The notes beneath the pieces are model-generated. The model searched no databases. It was given only the letters and a program-made list of their open reading frames with translations, and was not told the origin of the DNA. Positions 16,808 to 25,039 of a stretch of DNA of 64,000 nt are shown here, piece by piece (the first letter of the stretch is position 1; every line of letters starts with the position of its first letter). The stretch is from Bacillota bacterium (GTDB lineage: Bacteria > Bacillota > Clostridia > Christensenellales > Aristaeellaceae): contig JAFADG010000008.1 in assembly GCA_023425025.1 (NCBI GenBank), positions 62,001-126,000 on the forward strand. Reading direction: 5' to 3'. The translations under genes and the position numbers were made by a program.

Positions 16808-18625
16808 ATGGGAAAAATCATCGGTATCGATTTGGGTACCACCAATAGCTGTGTAGCGGTCATGGAAGGCGGCGAACCGGTTGTCATCCCCAATTCCGAA
16901 GGTGCGCGCACCACGCCTTCCGTCGTGGCCTTCACCAAGGACGGCGAGCGTCTTGTCGGCCAGGTGGCAAAGCGCCAGGCCATCACCAACCCTGACCGCA
17001 CCATCATCTCCATCAAGCGCGAAATGGGCACCGGCCACAAAGTGACCATTGACGGCAAGAGCCATACGCCCCAGGATATTTCCGCCATGATCCTGCAAAA
17101 AATGAAATCGGAAGCGGAAGCCTACCTTGGCGAAACCGTGACCCAGGCCGTTATCACCGTGCCGGCCTACTTCTCCGACAGCCAGCGCCAGGCCACCAAG
17201 GATGCCGGCCGCATCGCCGGCCTGGAGGTGCTGCGTATCATCAACGAGCCCACCGCCGCCTCCCTGGCCTATGGCCTGGACAAGGAAGGCACCCAGAAGA
17301 TACTGGTGTACGACCTGGGCGGCGGCACGTTCGACGTTTCGCTGCTGGAAATCGGCGACGGCGTGTTTGAAGTGCTGGCCACCAACGGCAACAACCGCCT
17401 GGGCGGCGACGACTTTGACGAGCGCGTGATCAACTACATTGCCGACACCTTTAGGAAGGATACCGGCATCGACCTGAAAAAGGACCGCATGGCCTACCAG
17501 CGCCTGAAGGAAGCCGCCGAAAAGGCCAAGATCGAGCTTTCCGGCGTGATGAGCGCCAACATCAACCTGCCCTTCATCACCGCCGACGCCAGCGGCCCCA
17601 AGCACCTGGATATGACGCTGACCCGGGCCAAGTTTGACGAACTGACTGCCGACCTGGTGGAAGCCACCGTCGGCCCCACCACCCAGGCGTTAAAGGACGC
17701 GGGCCTTTCCGCCTCCCAGATCGACAAGGTCATCCTGGTGGGCGGCTCCACCCGCATTCCCGCCGTGCAGACGGCCGTCAAGCGCATCACCAACAAGGAC
17801 CCCTTCAAGGGCATCAACCCCGACGAGTGCGTTGCCGTCGGCGCGGCTATCCAGGCCGGCGTGCTGGGCGGCGAAGTGAAGGACGTGCTGCTGCTGGACG
17901 TCACTCCCCTGTCTTTGGGGCTGGAGACGGAAGGCCACATCTTCACCAAGCTCATCGAGCGCAACACCACCATCCCCACCACCAAGTCCCAGGTGTTCTC
18001 CACCGCCGCCGACGGCCAGACCACCGTGGAAATCCACGTGCTGCAGGGCGAGCGCCCCATGGCCTATGACAACAAGACCTTGGGCCGCTTCCAGCTGACC
18101 GGCATTCCCCCGGCCCCCCGCGGCGTGCCCCAGATCGAGGTCACGTTCAACATTGACCGCAACGGCATCGTGAACGTATCCGCCAAGGACAAGGGCACCG
18201 GCAACGAGCAGAAGATCACCATCACCGCCAGCACCAACCTCACCGAGGAGGAGATCAAGCAGCGTGTGAAGGAAGCCGAGCAGTTCGCCGAGGCCGACCG
18301 CAAGCGCAAGGAAGAGGTTGAAACCGTCAACCGCGCCGACACCCTGATCTATGAGATCGAGAAGCAGCTGCGCGAAAGCGGCGAGAAGCTCTCCAGCGAA
18401 GACAAGGCCGCCGTGCAGAGCGAAATCGACGAATTCAAGAAGGTTCGCGAGACCAACAACGCCGACCAGATCAAGACCGCCATGGAAAGCTTCACGCAAA
18501 AGGTGTACGCCGTGTTCGGCAAGCTCTACCAGCAGGAAGGCGGCGAGGGCCAGGTTCCCCCGCAGGGCGACCCCGGCAGCCAGAATGCCGATGGTACCGT
18601 GAATACGGACTACGACGTAAAGTAA
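16808..18625 (+). CDS. dnaK: Chaperone DnaK (Hsp70)
   Basis: Hsp70 ATPase, 605 aa. A strong AGGAGG precedes the ATG. The nucleotide-binding domain begins IIGIDLGTTNSCVAVMEGG and includes VPAYFSDSQRQATKDAG, DLGGGTFDVSLLEIGDGVFE and VGGSTRIPAVQ. The substrate-binding domain (DVTPLSLGLETEGHIFTKL, TVEIHVLQGER) and helical lid follow. The tail is Gly/Gln/Pro-rich and ends DYDVK rather than the EEVD of eukaryotes. Compared with Gram-negative DnaK it lacks the short insertion in the ATPase domain, as in other Bacillota. It is strongly codon-biased, as expected of a highly expressed gene. Confidence 0.99.
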   Translation: MGKIIGIDLGTTNSCVAVMEGGEPVVIPNSEGARTTPSVVAFTKDGERLVGQVAKRQAITNPDRTIISIKREMGTGHKVTIDGKSHTPQDISAMILQKMKSEAEAYLGETVTQAVITVPAYFSDSQRQATKDAGRIAGLEVLRIINEPTAASLAYGLDKEGTQKILVYDLGGGTFDVSLLEIGDGVFEVLATNGNNRLGGDDFDERVINYIADTFRKDTGIDLKKDRMAYQRLKEAAEKAKIELSGVMSANINLPFITADASGPKHLDMTLTRAKFDELTADLVEATVGPTTQALKDAGLSASQIDKVILVGGSTRIPAVQTAVKRITNKDPFKGINPDECVAVGAAIQAGVLGGEVKDVLLLDVTPLSLGLETEGHIFTKLIERNTTIPTTKSQVFSTAADGQTTVEIHVLQGERPMAYDNKTLGRFQLTGIPPAPRGVPQIEVTFNIDRNGIVNVSAKDKGTGNEQKITITASTNLTEEEIKQRVKEAEQFAEADRKRKEEVETVNRADTLIYEIEKQLRESGEKLSSEDKAAVQSEIDEFKKVRETNNADQIKTAMESFTQKVYAVFGKLYQQEGGEGQVPPQGDPGSQNADGTVNTDYDVK

Positions 18626-18658
18626 AGCACACCACATCCCCCTTATCCATAGGGGAGC

Positions 18659-18827
18659 AACGAGGGGGAACCGCGGTTCCCCCTCGTTTGAAATCGTTTC
18701 GCCCGGCTCTGCCGGGTGAACGGGCGTTTGCGGAGCAAACATTCCTTACGCGCTTCACTGGCCGTAAGGCCCGAGGCTAACAAGTGAAGCGTGCAAACTC
18801 GAACAAATGGCTGCGCCATTTGTTCGA
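18659..18827 (+). repeat. Run of strong hairpins between dnaK and dnaJ
   Basis: Consecutive inverted repeats: a perfect 30-bp palindrome (18659-18688) followed by TTTG, CCCGGC-TCT-GCCGGG (18702-18716), GTTTGC-GGA-GCAAAC (18726-18740), CCTTACG/CGTAAGG (18744-18769), whose loop base CGCTTCACT (18751-18759) can also pair with AGTGAAGCG (18783-18791), and a 13-bp stem with loop TGC (18799-18827) just before the dnaJ ribosome site. The first may attenuate transcription so that DnaJ is made below DnaK; the rest may stabilise or process the mRNA. Both roles are inference. Confidence 0.8.
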
Positions 18828-18844
18828 AATAACGAGGTGAGTTT

Positions 18845-19978
18845 TTGGCAAAGCGTGATTATTACCAGGTGCTGGGCGTGGATAAGAAGGCTCCGGCGGA
18901 AGAGATCAAAAAGGCTTACCGCAAGCTGGCCAAGGAATGCCATCCCGACCTGCACCCCAATGACAAAACGGCCGAAGAGCGGTTCAAGGAACTGAATGAG
19001 GCCAACGAGGTGCTGTCCGATCCGGACAAGCGCGCCCGCTATGATCAGTTCGGCTTTGACGGCCCGCAAATGGGCGGCGGAGGCAACCCCTTCGGCGGCG
19101 CCGGCGGGTTTGAAGGCTTTGGCGGCTTCGGCGGCTTCGACAGCATATTTGATCAATTATTCGGCGGCGGCATGGCGGGCGGCCAGCGCCGCAACGGCCC
19201 CATGCAAGGCAGTGACCTGCGCTATGAGCTGCGCATCGCCTTTGAGGAGGCCGCCTTTGGCGTGGAAAAATCCTTTGAATTTTACCGCAATGAATCCTGT
19301 GACGTTTGCGGCGGCACAGGCGCGAAGCCCGGCACCAAGCCCCAAACCTGCCCCACCTGCAAAGGCGCCGGCCAGGTGCGCAGCGGCGGCGGGTTTATGG
19401 TAACGGTCCGCACCTGCCCCACCTGCGCAGGCAGCGGAAAGATCATACAGGACAAGTGCACCGCATGCGCCGGCGCCGGCCAGAGCCGCCGCCGCCGTAC
19501 CGCGACGGTGAAGGTGCCCGCCGGTATTGACGACGGCCAGACCATCGTAATGAACGGCCAGGGCGAGCATGGCATCAACAACGGCCCCGCCGGCGATCTG
19601 TACATTCAGGTCAGCGTCAAGCCCCACAAGCTCTTCAAGCGCGAGGGCATCAACCTCCGGTTTGAAATGCCCATTTCCTTTATTCAGGCCGCCCTGGGCG
19701 CCGATGTGGATGTTCCCACGCTGACAGGCCCCGTGCGCTATCACGTGCCGGAAGGCACGCAGACCGAAACGGAGTTCCGCTTAAAGGGCTACGGCATTAC
19801 CCAGCTTCGGGGCAGCGGCAAGGGTGACCTGCTGGTCAAAGTGCGGGTCGAAGTTCCCAAAAAGCTTTCCGACAAGCAAAAGGATCTTTTAAAGCAGTTC
19901 GAGGATGCCTCCACCGGCAAGGAGTATGAGGGCCGCAAGGGCTTTATGGACCGCATGAAAGATTTATTCAACTCATAA
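18845..19978 (+). CDS. dnaJ: Chaperone DnaJ (type I Hsp40)
   Basis: DnaK co-chaperone, 377 aa. The start is TTG behind GAGGTGAG. The J domain begins AKRDYYQVLGVDKKAPAEE and holds the HPD motif in ECHPDLHPND. A Gly/Phe-rich linker, four CxxCxGxG-type zinc-finger repeats (CDVCGGTGAKPG, CPTCKGAGQV, CPTCAGSGK, CTACAGAGQ) and the C-terminal substrate-binding domains follow. The full set of zinc motifs makes it a type I DnaJ. It is the last chaperone of the CIRCE operon, 10 bases before prmA. Confidence 0.98.
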   Translation: MAKRDYYQVLGVDKKAPAEEIKKAYRKLAKECHPDLHPNDKTAEERFKELNEANEVLSDPDKRARYDQFGFDGPQMGGGGNPFGGAGGFEGFGGFGGFDSIFDQLFGGGMAGGQRRNGPMQGSDLRYELRIAFEEAAFGVEKSFEFYRNESCDVCGGTGAKPGTKPQTCPTCKGAGQVRSGGGFMVTVRTCPTCAGSGKIIQDKCTACAGAGQSRRRRTATVKVPAGIDDGQTIVMNGQGEHGINNGPAGDLYIQVSVKPHKLFKREGINLRFEMPISFIQAALGADVDVPTLTGPVRYHVPEGTQTETEFRLKGYGITQLRGSGKGDLLVKVRVEVPKKLSDKQKDLLKQFEDASTGKEYEGRKGFMDRMKDLFNS

Positions 19979-19988
19979 GGAGAAGCGC

Positions 19989-20933
19989 ATGGAATGGATG
20001 GAAGTGGCGGTGCACACCACCACCCAGGGGGCCGATGTGGTCAGCATGCTGCTGATGCAAAACGGCGCGGCCGGCACGGCCATTGAGGACAGGAACGATG
20101 TTCCCGATCCCAACAAGCCCCACGGCTATTGGGAGCTGATTGACCAAAGCCTGATCGACAGCATGCCAGAGGATGTGCTCGTCAAAGCCTGGCTGCCCGT
20201 TGACCAGCGGCTCAATGATATGTTGAATGCGCTGAAACAGCATTTGACGGCCCTTCCCTCCCTGAATCCCGCTGTGGAGCTGGGCTCCCTCAGCCTAGAC
20301 ACAAATCAGGTGGATGAGCAGGATTGGGCGGAGTGCTGGAAAAAATTCTACAAGCCTTTCAAGGCCGGCAAGACGCTGGTCGTCAAGCCTACCTGGGAGC
20401 ATTATACCGCTGAGCCCGGCGACAAGATGATTGAGATCGATCCCGGCATGGCCTTTGGCACCGGCACCCACGAGACCACCGGCCTGTGCCTTTCCCTATT
20501 GGAAACATATGTGGTACCCGGTATGCAGGTGATGGACGTGGGTACCGGCTCCGGCATCCTTGCCATCGGTTCCGCTTTGTTGGATGCCGGGCACGTGCTG
20601 GCCATCGACATCGATCCCGTGGCGGTGAAGGTCGCCAGGGAGAACGTCGCGCAAAACAAGCTGGATCAAAAGATACGGGTGATGGAAGGCGACCTGGTCA
20701 GGGATGTGCAGGAAACCTTTGACCTTTGCGTCGCCAATATCCTGGCCGACGTCATCATCTTTTTGAGCGTGCCGCTGAAACAAAAAATCCGCAAGGGCGG
20801 AACCTTTATCTGCTCCGGCATCATCCGTGACCGCGAGCAGGATGTTTTGGATGCACTGTCCAAAAACGGCTATGCGGTAATCGAAAAGCAATACCGCGGC
20901 GAATGGGTCGCCATCGTGTCCAGACTTTATTGA
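19989..20933 (+). CDS. prmA: Ribosomal protein L11 methyltransferase
   Basis: SAM-dependent enzyme, 314 aa, that trimethylates lysines and the N-terminus of ribosomal protein L11. AAGGAG precedes the ATG. The N-terminal substrate-recognition part carries DWAECWKKFYKPFKAGK, a PrmA signature. The Rossmann methyltransferase shows DPGMAFGTGTHETT and MDVGTGSGILAIGSALLDAG (SAM-binding motif I), then LCVANILADVI, the N-x-x-A-D/E form typical of PrmA. Position after dnaJ and before rsmE is the usual Bacillota order. Confidence 0.97.
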   Translation: MEWMEVAVHTTTQGADVVSMLLMQNGAAGTAIEDRNDVPDPNKPHGYWELIDQSLIDSMPEDVLVKAWLPVDQRLNDMLNALKQHLTALPSLNPAVELGSLSLDTNQVDEQDWAECWKKFYKPFKAGKTLVVKPTWEHYTAEPGDKMIEIDPGMAFGTGTHETTGLCLSLLETYVVPGMQVMDVGTGSGILAIGSALLDAGHVLAIDIDPVAVKVARENVAQNKLDQKIRVMEGDLVRDVQETFDLCVANILADVIIFLSVPLKQKIRKGGTFICSGIIRDREQDVLDALSKNGYAVIEKQYRGEWVAIVSRLY

Positions 20934-20943
20934 AGGTGAAGCT

Positions 20944-21681
20944 ATGCACCGCTTTTTTGTGGACGGGCAGGGCATTACCAATGGCTCCGCCTGCCTGGAA
21001 CCCTCCGACGCCTACCATGCCGCCAAGGTGCTGCGCCTGAAAAAAGGCGACGAAGTGGTTTTGATGGATGGCCGGGCGCTGTACCGGGCATCCGTTGCCG
21101 CCCTTGACGGCGGCTTGGTACAATGTGATATCATAGAGGGGCTTCCTTCGCCTGAAGCCTCTCTTTGCGTTACCCTGTACCAGGGGCTTCCCAAGGCGGA
21201 CAAGCTGGAATGGATCGTGCAAAAATGCACCGAGGCCGGCGTCATGGCCATCACACCTGTGGCGATGTCCCGCTGTGTCAGCGTGGTGGATGGCAAGGAT
21301 GCGCCCAAAAAGCAGGAGCGGTGGCAGCGTATCGCCCGGGAAGCCGCCAAGCAGTCCGGCCGGGCGGTTGTCCCCCAGGTGGATAGACCCATGTCGCTTG
21401 CAAAGGCCTTGGAACAATTCACGAAGCACGACCTGGTGCTTGTGCCCTGGGAGGAAGCGGAAGGCTTTGGCCCCCACGTGGTATATGAAAAATATCCCCA
21501 GGCAAAGGATATCGCCATCGTGATCGGCCCGGAGGGCGGCATCGCGCCGGAAGAGATCGAAATGCTCAAAGCGAAAGCCGGCGCTGTGCCCATCACCCTG
21601 GGCAAACGCATATTGCGCACGGAGACTGCCGGCCTGGCGGCTTCGGTCGCGCTGCTGGCGCTGTGGGGAGACATGGGATGA
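20944..21681 (+). CDS. rsmE: 16S rRNA (uracil1498-N3)-methyltransferase RsmE
   Basis: SPOUT-class methyltransferase, 245 aa, that modifies U1498 in the decoding region of 16S rRNA. An N-terminal PUA-like domain (MHRFFVDGQ, DAYHAAKVLRLKKGDEVVL) is followed by the knotted SAM domain: GLPKADKLEWIVQKCTEAGV, VIGPEGGIAPEEIEML and the closing LGKRILRTETAGLAAS. These last two motifs are diagnostic. It starts 10 bases after prmA, and its stop is 32 bases before mtaB. Confidence 0.97.
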   Translation: MHRFFVDGQGITNGSACLEPSDAYHAAKVLRLKKGDEVVLMDGRALYRASVAALDGGLVQCDIIEGLPSPEASLCVTLYQGLPKADKLEWIVQKCTEAGVMAITPVAMSRCVSVVDGKDAPKKQERWQRIAREAAKQSGRAVVPQVDRPMSLAKALEQFTKHDLVLVPWEEAEGFGPHVVYEKYPQAKDIAIVIGPEGGIAPEEIEMLKAKAGAVPITLGKRILRTETAGLAASVALLALWGDMG

Positions 21682-21713
21682 TTACTCCCGATTCTTGGAA
21701 ATGATGTGATACA

Positions 21714-23003
21714 TTGCAAACCGTTGCCTTTTATACCCTTGGCTGCAAGGTGAATCAATACGACACCCAGGCCATGCTGGAGCAGTTTCTTGCGGCCGGC
21801 TATGAAGTTGTCCATTTTGAGGAAAAAGCGGACGTCTACGTTATCAACACCTGCACGGTAACAGGCGTCGGCGATAAAAAAAGCCTGCAGATGCTTCGGC
21901 GCGTGCAGCGCTTAAACCCCAACGCGGAAACAGTGCTGGCCGGCTGCCTGGCCCAGCGCATGGGCGAGGAGCTGGCTATAACCGGCGCCCGGTTGATCCT
22001 GGGCACCCAGCGCCGCACGGAGATCGTGACGCTGTTGGAGGAAGCCGTGGCCCAGAACAAGCAGACGGTAGCGGTGGAATCCCTGTCCTCCGTCCCCTAC
22101 GAGCCGCTCTCCATAAGGGCCCAGGAAGGCCACACCCGGGCGGTGCTGAAAATCCAGGAGGGCTGCTCCCGCAAGTGCACCTACTGCATCATTCCGTCGG
22201 TCCGCGGTCCGGTCCGCTCCCGCCCGCTTCATGAGATCAGCCGGGAGGCAGGCCGCCTTGCGGAGGCCGGCTTTGTGGAGCTGGTGCTTACCGGCATCCA
22301 CCTGGCCAGCTACGGCAAGGATTTTCACGACGGCACCACACTGCTTGACGCCATCCGCGCTGTGCAGGCGGTACAAGGCATACTGCGCATCCGGCTGGGC
22401 TCCCTGGAGCCCAATATCGCCTCCCAGGAATTTGCGGACGCGCTAAAGGATACGGATAAGGTCTGCCCGCAGTTTCACCTTTCCCTGCAATCCGGCAGCG
22501 ACAGCATCCTGCGGGCCATGGCCAGGGGCTACAACATCGCCCAATACGAGGCTGCGGTTGCAAGGCTTCGGGCCGCCTTCCCGGACGCTTCCTTTACAAC
22601 CGACATACTGACCGGCTTCCCCGGCGAAACGGAGGAAGAATTCCGCGAAACGGTGGCCGCCTGCCGGCGGATTGGCTTTTCCAGAATGCATGTTTTCCCC
22701 TACTCCCAGCGGGCCGGCACCCCGGCCGCCCAAATGCCGGGCCAGCTGCCGCGAAACGTAAAGGAACAGCGGGCCAAATGCCTGATCGCCCTGGGTGAAG
22801 AGCTGGCCCTTCAATACCACAAAAGCCTGCTGAACACCTGCCAGCCGGTGCTCCTTGAGGAAATGCTGCCCGACGGGCGTATGCAGGGGTATACCCCCCA
22901 GTATGTGCACGTGAAGGCCCAAGGCGGAAAATCCGGACAAATCGTGTCCGTGCTGCTACTGGAAGCGGATGAGGAAGGAATGTCCGGAGCCATTGTAGAA
23001 TGA
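21714..23003 (+). CDS. mtaB: tRNA t6A37 methylthiotransferase MtaB
   Basis: Radical-SAM enzyme, 429 aa, that converts t6A to ms2t6A at tRNA position 37. The start is TTG at 21714; an in-frame TGA lies 12 bases upstream and the ribosome site is weak, so coupling to rsmE is likely. The N-terminal MTTase domain has YTLGCKVNQYDTQ, VINTCTVT and VLAGCLAQRMG (three cluster-binding cysteines). The radical-SAM core has CSRKCTYC, then LSLQSGSDSILRAM and a short TRAM-like C-terminus. Its substrate is made by the pathway that includes the Sua5/TsaC homologue further along this window. Confidence 0.96.
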   Translation: MQTVAFYTLGCKVNQYDTQAMLEQFLAAGYEVVHFEEKADVYVINTCTVTGVGDKKSLQMLRRVQRLNPNAETVLAGCLAQRMGEELAITGARLILGTQRRTEIVTLLEEAVAQNKQTVAVESLSSVPYEPLSIRAQEGHTRAVLKIQEGCSRKCTYCIIPSVRGPVRSRPLHEISREAGRLAEAGFVELVLTGIHLASYGKDFHDGTTLLDAIRAVQAVQGILRIRLGSLEPNIASQEFADALKDTDKVCPQFHLSLQSGSDSILRAMARGYNIAQYEAAVARLRAAFPDASFTTDILTGFPGETEEEFRETVAACRRIGFSRMHVFPYSQRAGTPAAQMPGQLPRNVKEQRAKCLIALGEELALQYHKSLLNTCQPVLLEEMLPDGRMQGYTPQYVHVKAQGGKSGQIVSVLLLEADEEGMSGAIVE

Positions 23004-23067
23004 TTTCGAAGTAAAGCACGGATTTTAAGCCTGTCCGCGTTAAATGGTTTGTGAAGGAGCGCTGCAC

Positions 23068-23412
23068 ATGGACAACTGCCTGTTTTGCAAGATCATCAAG
23101 GGAGAAATTCCTTCCACGAAGGTGTATGAAGACGAGCATGCCTATGCCTTCCATGACATCCATCCCCAGGCGCCCGTCCATGTGCTGGTCGTATCCAAGA
23201 CCCATGTGAAGGATGTGCTGAAGGCAGCTTCCCTGGAAAGCGGCGAAATGGCGGCGCTGATACGGGCTCTGGGTGAGGTGGCCAAAGTCACCGGCATCGA
23301 CAAAAGCGGCTTCCGCGTTGTCACAAACTGCGGCCATGACGGCTGTCAGTCCGTGCCCCATCTGCACTTTCACGTGCTGGGCGGCCAGAAGTTGACCGAA
23401 AATATGGCATAA
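23068..23412 (+). CDS. HIT-family (HINT-like) nucleotide-binding protein
   Basis: Small histidine-triad purine phosphoramidase-like protein, 114 aa. The ATG at 23068 follows AAGGAG. It begins DNCLFCKIIKGEIPSTKVYED, contains HDIHPQAPVHVLVVSKTHV and ends with the catalytic triad HLHFHVLGG. These motifs and the length place it in the HINT branch. It is probably the last gene of the hrcA-to-mtaB run, separated from mtaB by 64 bases. Natural substrate unknown. Confidence 0.94.
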   Translation: MDNCLFCKIIKGEIPSTKVYEDEHAYAFHDIHPQAPVHVLVVSKTHVKDVLKAASLESGEMAALIRALGEVAKVTGIDKSGFRVVTNCGHDGCQSVPHLHFHVLGGQKLTENMA

Positions 23413-23468
23413 AATAAAACAAATCCATCATTTTTACGTAAACATTCTGTTGCCTTATGAAAAGACGG

Positions 23469-23497
23469 TTGACTGGCATACAGGAAAGCGATATAAT
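23469..23497 (+). promoter_or_regulatory. Promoter of rpsU
   Basis: TTGACT, 17 bases, TATAAT; an almost perfect SigA promoter 73 bases before the rpsU start. Confidence 0.85.
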
Positions 23498-23569
23498 GGA
23501 TGCACGGTCGCCATCCGTCCGTCGAGCCGGCGTAAGGTTTAGGCGAGATGAGCGAGGGGAGGGATAACA

Positions 23570-23743
23570 GTGTCCGAGGTACGTATCCGCGAGAATGAAT
23601 CCCTGGAAAGCGCATTGAAGCGGTTCAAGCGTCAGTGCGCCCGCGCAGGCGTTCTGGCAGAAGTTCGCAAGCGCGAGCATTATGAAAAGCCCAGCGTAAA
23701 GCGCAAGAAAAAAGCAGAGGCTGCCCGTAAGCGCAAGTACTGA
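23570..23743 (+). CDS. rpsU: 30S ribosomal protein S21
   Basis: Short basic ribosomal protein, 57 aa, of the 30S platform near the anti-Shine-Dalgarno. The start is GTG preceded by GGGGAGGG. The protein begins SEVRIRENESLESALKRFKR, continues GVLAEVRKREHYEKPS and ends in a lysine/arginine-rich tail, which is the S21 signature. It is a single-gene transcription unit with its own promoter and a strong terminator. Confidence 0.97.
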   Translation: MSEVRIRENESLESALKRFKRQCARAGVLAEVRKREHYEKPSVKRKKKAEAARKRKY

Positions 23744-23755
23744 TTTTTCATGCCT

Positions 23756-23788
23756 GACCCCCTCCCCTTCGGGAGAGGGTCTTTTTTT
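23756..23788 (+). terminator. Intrinsic terminator of rpsU
   Basis: GACCC…TCCCC pairs with GGGAGAGGGTC around a TTC loop (small bulges) and is followed by seven T residues. Confidence 0.9.
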
Positions 23789-23858
23789 ATTCACTCAACG
23801 CGGCGCTGTGCACACTTGGCACAAGGCCAAATCGCACATAAAATCTCTTGCGGAAGCA

Positions 23859-23887
23859 TTGCAAGCTGCAGCCCTTTTTGGTATAAT
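23859..23887 (+). promoter_or_regulatory. Promoter of the TRM11-like methyltransferase
   Basis: TTGCAA, 17 bases, TATAAT, 31 bases before the ATG at 23918. Confidence 0.82.
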
Positions 23888-23917
23888 TCTTGCAGAGCTG
23901 TTTGAAAAGAGGCTTTC

Positions 23918-24931
23918 ATGGATTACGCCTTCCTTTTGTGGCCACATGCCAATACCAGATATGTAGCGTCCTTGCGAAAACTGGCATTTGCTGAACTAGA
24001 CTGCATGCTTCATGCGTGCAATGTTTCTGCCCAACTGACGTGGAGGGATTTGGGTGGCGCTCCTTGGCTTTGCGTTTCCACCACCTCTTTACCGCCTGAT
24101 GCTCTGCAATTGATCTTTGGCCATTCCTCCATTTATATGGGCGCCGTATTGGAAAACGGGCTTCTTCGCCCGCTTGACTGCAAGCGTCCCGAGTATCTCC
24201 CCCAGGATATGGCCGAGATTTTGAAGTACAAAGGCAAAACAAACGCCTCCTTCACCGGCTTGATGCTCAACTGTGCCTTGTGCGCAAGCGAATTTGTGAA
24301 GGCCGAAGAACCGCTGACGATCATGGACCCCATGTGCGGGAAAGCAACATCGTTATTTTGTGCCATCACCCGCGGTTATCATGCCATCGGTGTGGAGATG
24401 GACGGCAAGGATGTGCAGGAAGCGTCGGGATTTGTTGACCGCTATTTGCAGCTTCACCGCATCAAACACAAAGCCGCCAAAGGCAGCCTGACGCTGCCGG
24501 GGGGCAAAAGCGCGCCCTATACCGCCTGGCAGCTTTCCGACACCCAAGAACATTATCAAGCGGGTGATACACGTACCCTGAAATTGATCCATGGTGATAC
24601 GCTGTTTTGCTCTGCCATGCAGAAGATAAATACCGTTCATTTGATGATCGCGGATCTCCCCTACGGCGTGCAGCACGCGCCTAAGGAAAACCAGCGCACT
24701 GGCAGCTTTCTTCCCCTGCTTCGCAAGGCATTGCCGGGTTGGCATAAGGTGTTAAAACCCGGCGGAGCCATCGCTGCTTCATTCAATACCTACACCTTGA
24801 AAAAAACCGATTTGTACAACGAATTGCATACCGCCGGTTTCATTGTACGCAATGAACCCCCCTTCAACGATTTTGACCACTGGGTCGAACAAGCCGTACA
24901 GCGGGATGTCGCCATTGCCGTAAAAAAGTGA
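23918..24931 (+). CDS. TRM11-like SAM-dependent RNA methyltransferase
   Basis: Predicted nucleic-acid N-methyltransferase, 337 aa. AAGAGG precedes the ATG. The C-terminal Rossmann domain shows TIMDPMCGKATSLFCAI (motif I), YHAIGVEMDG (motif II) and IADLPYGVQHAPK (motif IV, D-L-P-Y-G), the arrangement of TRM11/RlmL-type enzymes acting on exocyclic amino groups of bases in RNA. The N-terminal 110 residues could be a degenerate THUMP-like RNA-binding part, which I cannot confirm. It has its own promoter. Most likely substrate is tRNA or rRNA; a DNA substrate cannot be excluded from sequence. Confidence 0.8.
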   Translation: MDYAFLLWPHANTRYVASLRKLAFAELDCMLHACNVSAQLTWRDLGGAPWLCVSTTSLPPDALQLIFGHSSIYMGAVLENGLLRPLDCKRPEYLPQDMAEILKYKGKTNASFTGLMLNCALCASEFVKAEEPLTIMDPMCGKATSLFCAITRGYHAIGVEMDGKDVQEASGFVDRYLQLHRIKHKAAKGSLTLPGGKSAPYTAWQLSDTQEHYQAGDTRTLKLIHGDTLFCSAMQKINTVHLMIADLPYGVQHAPKENQRTGSFLPLLRKALPGWHKVLKPGGAIAASFNTYTLKKTDLYNELHTAGFIVRNEPPFNDFDHWVEQAVQRDVAIAVKK

Positions 24932-25039
24932 TCATACCCTTTCATGCATAAAAAGCATGTATTGCGCATAGCGTATTTGCATGCATATCTTTGCCTGTTT
25001 ACAGCCTTACACGCACATTTTGAGGAGGACATATTTCAC

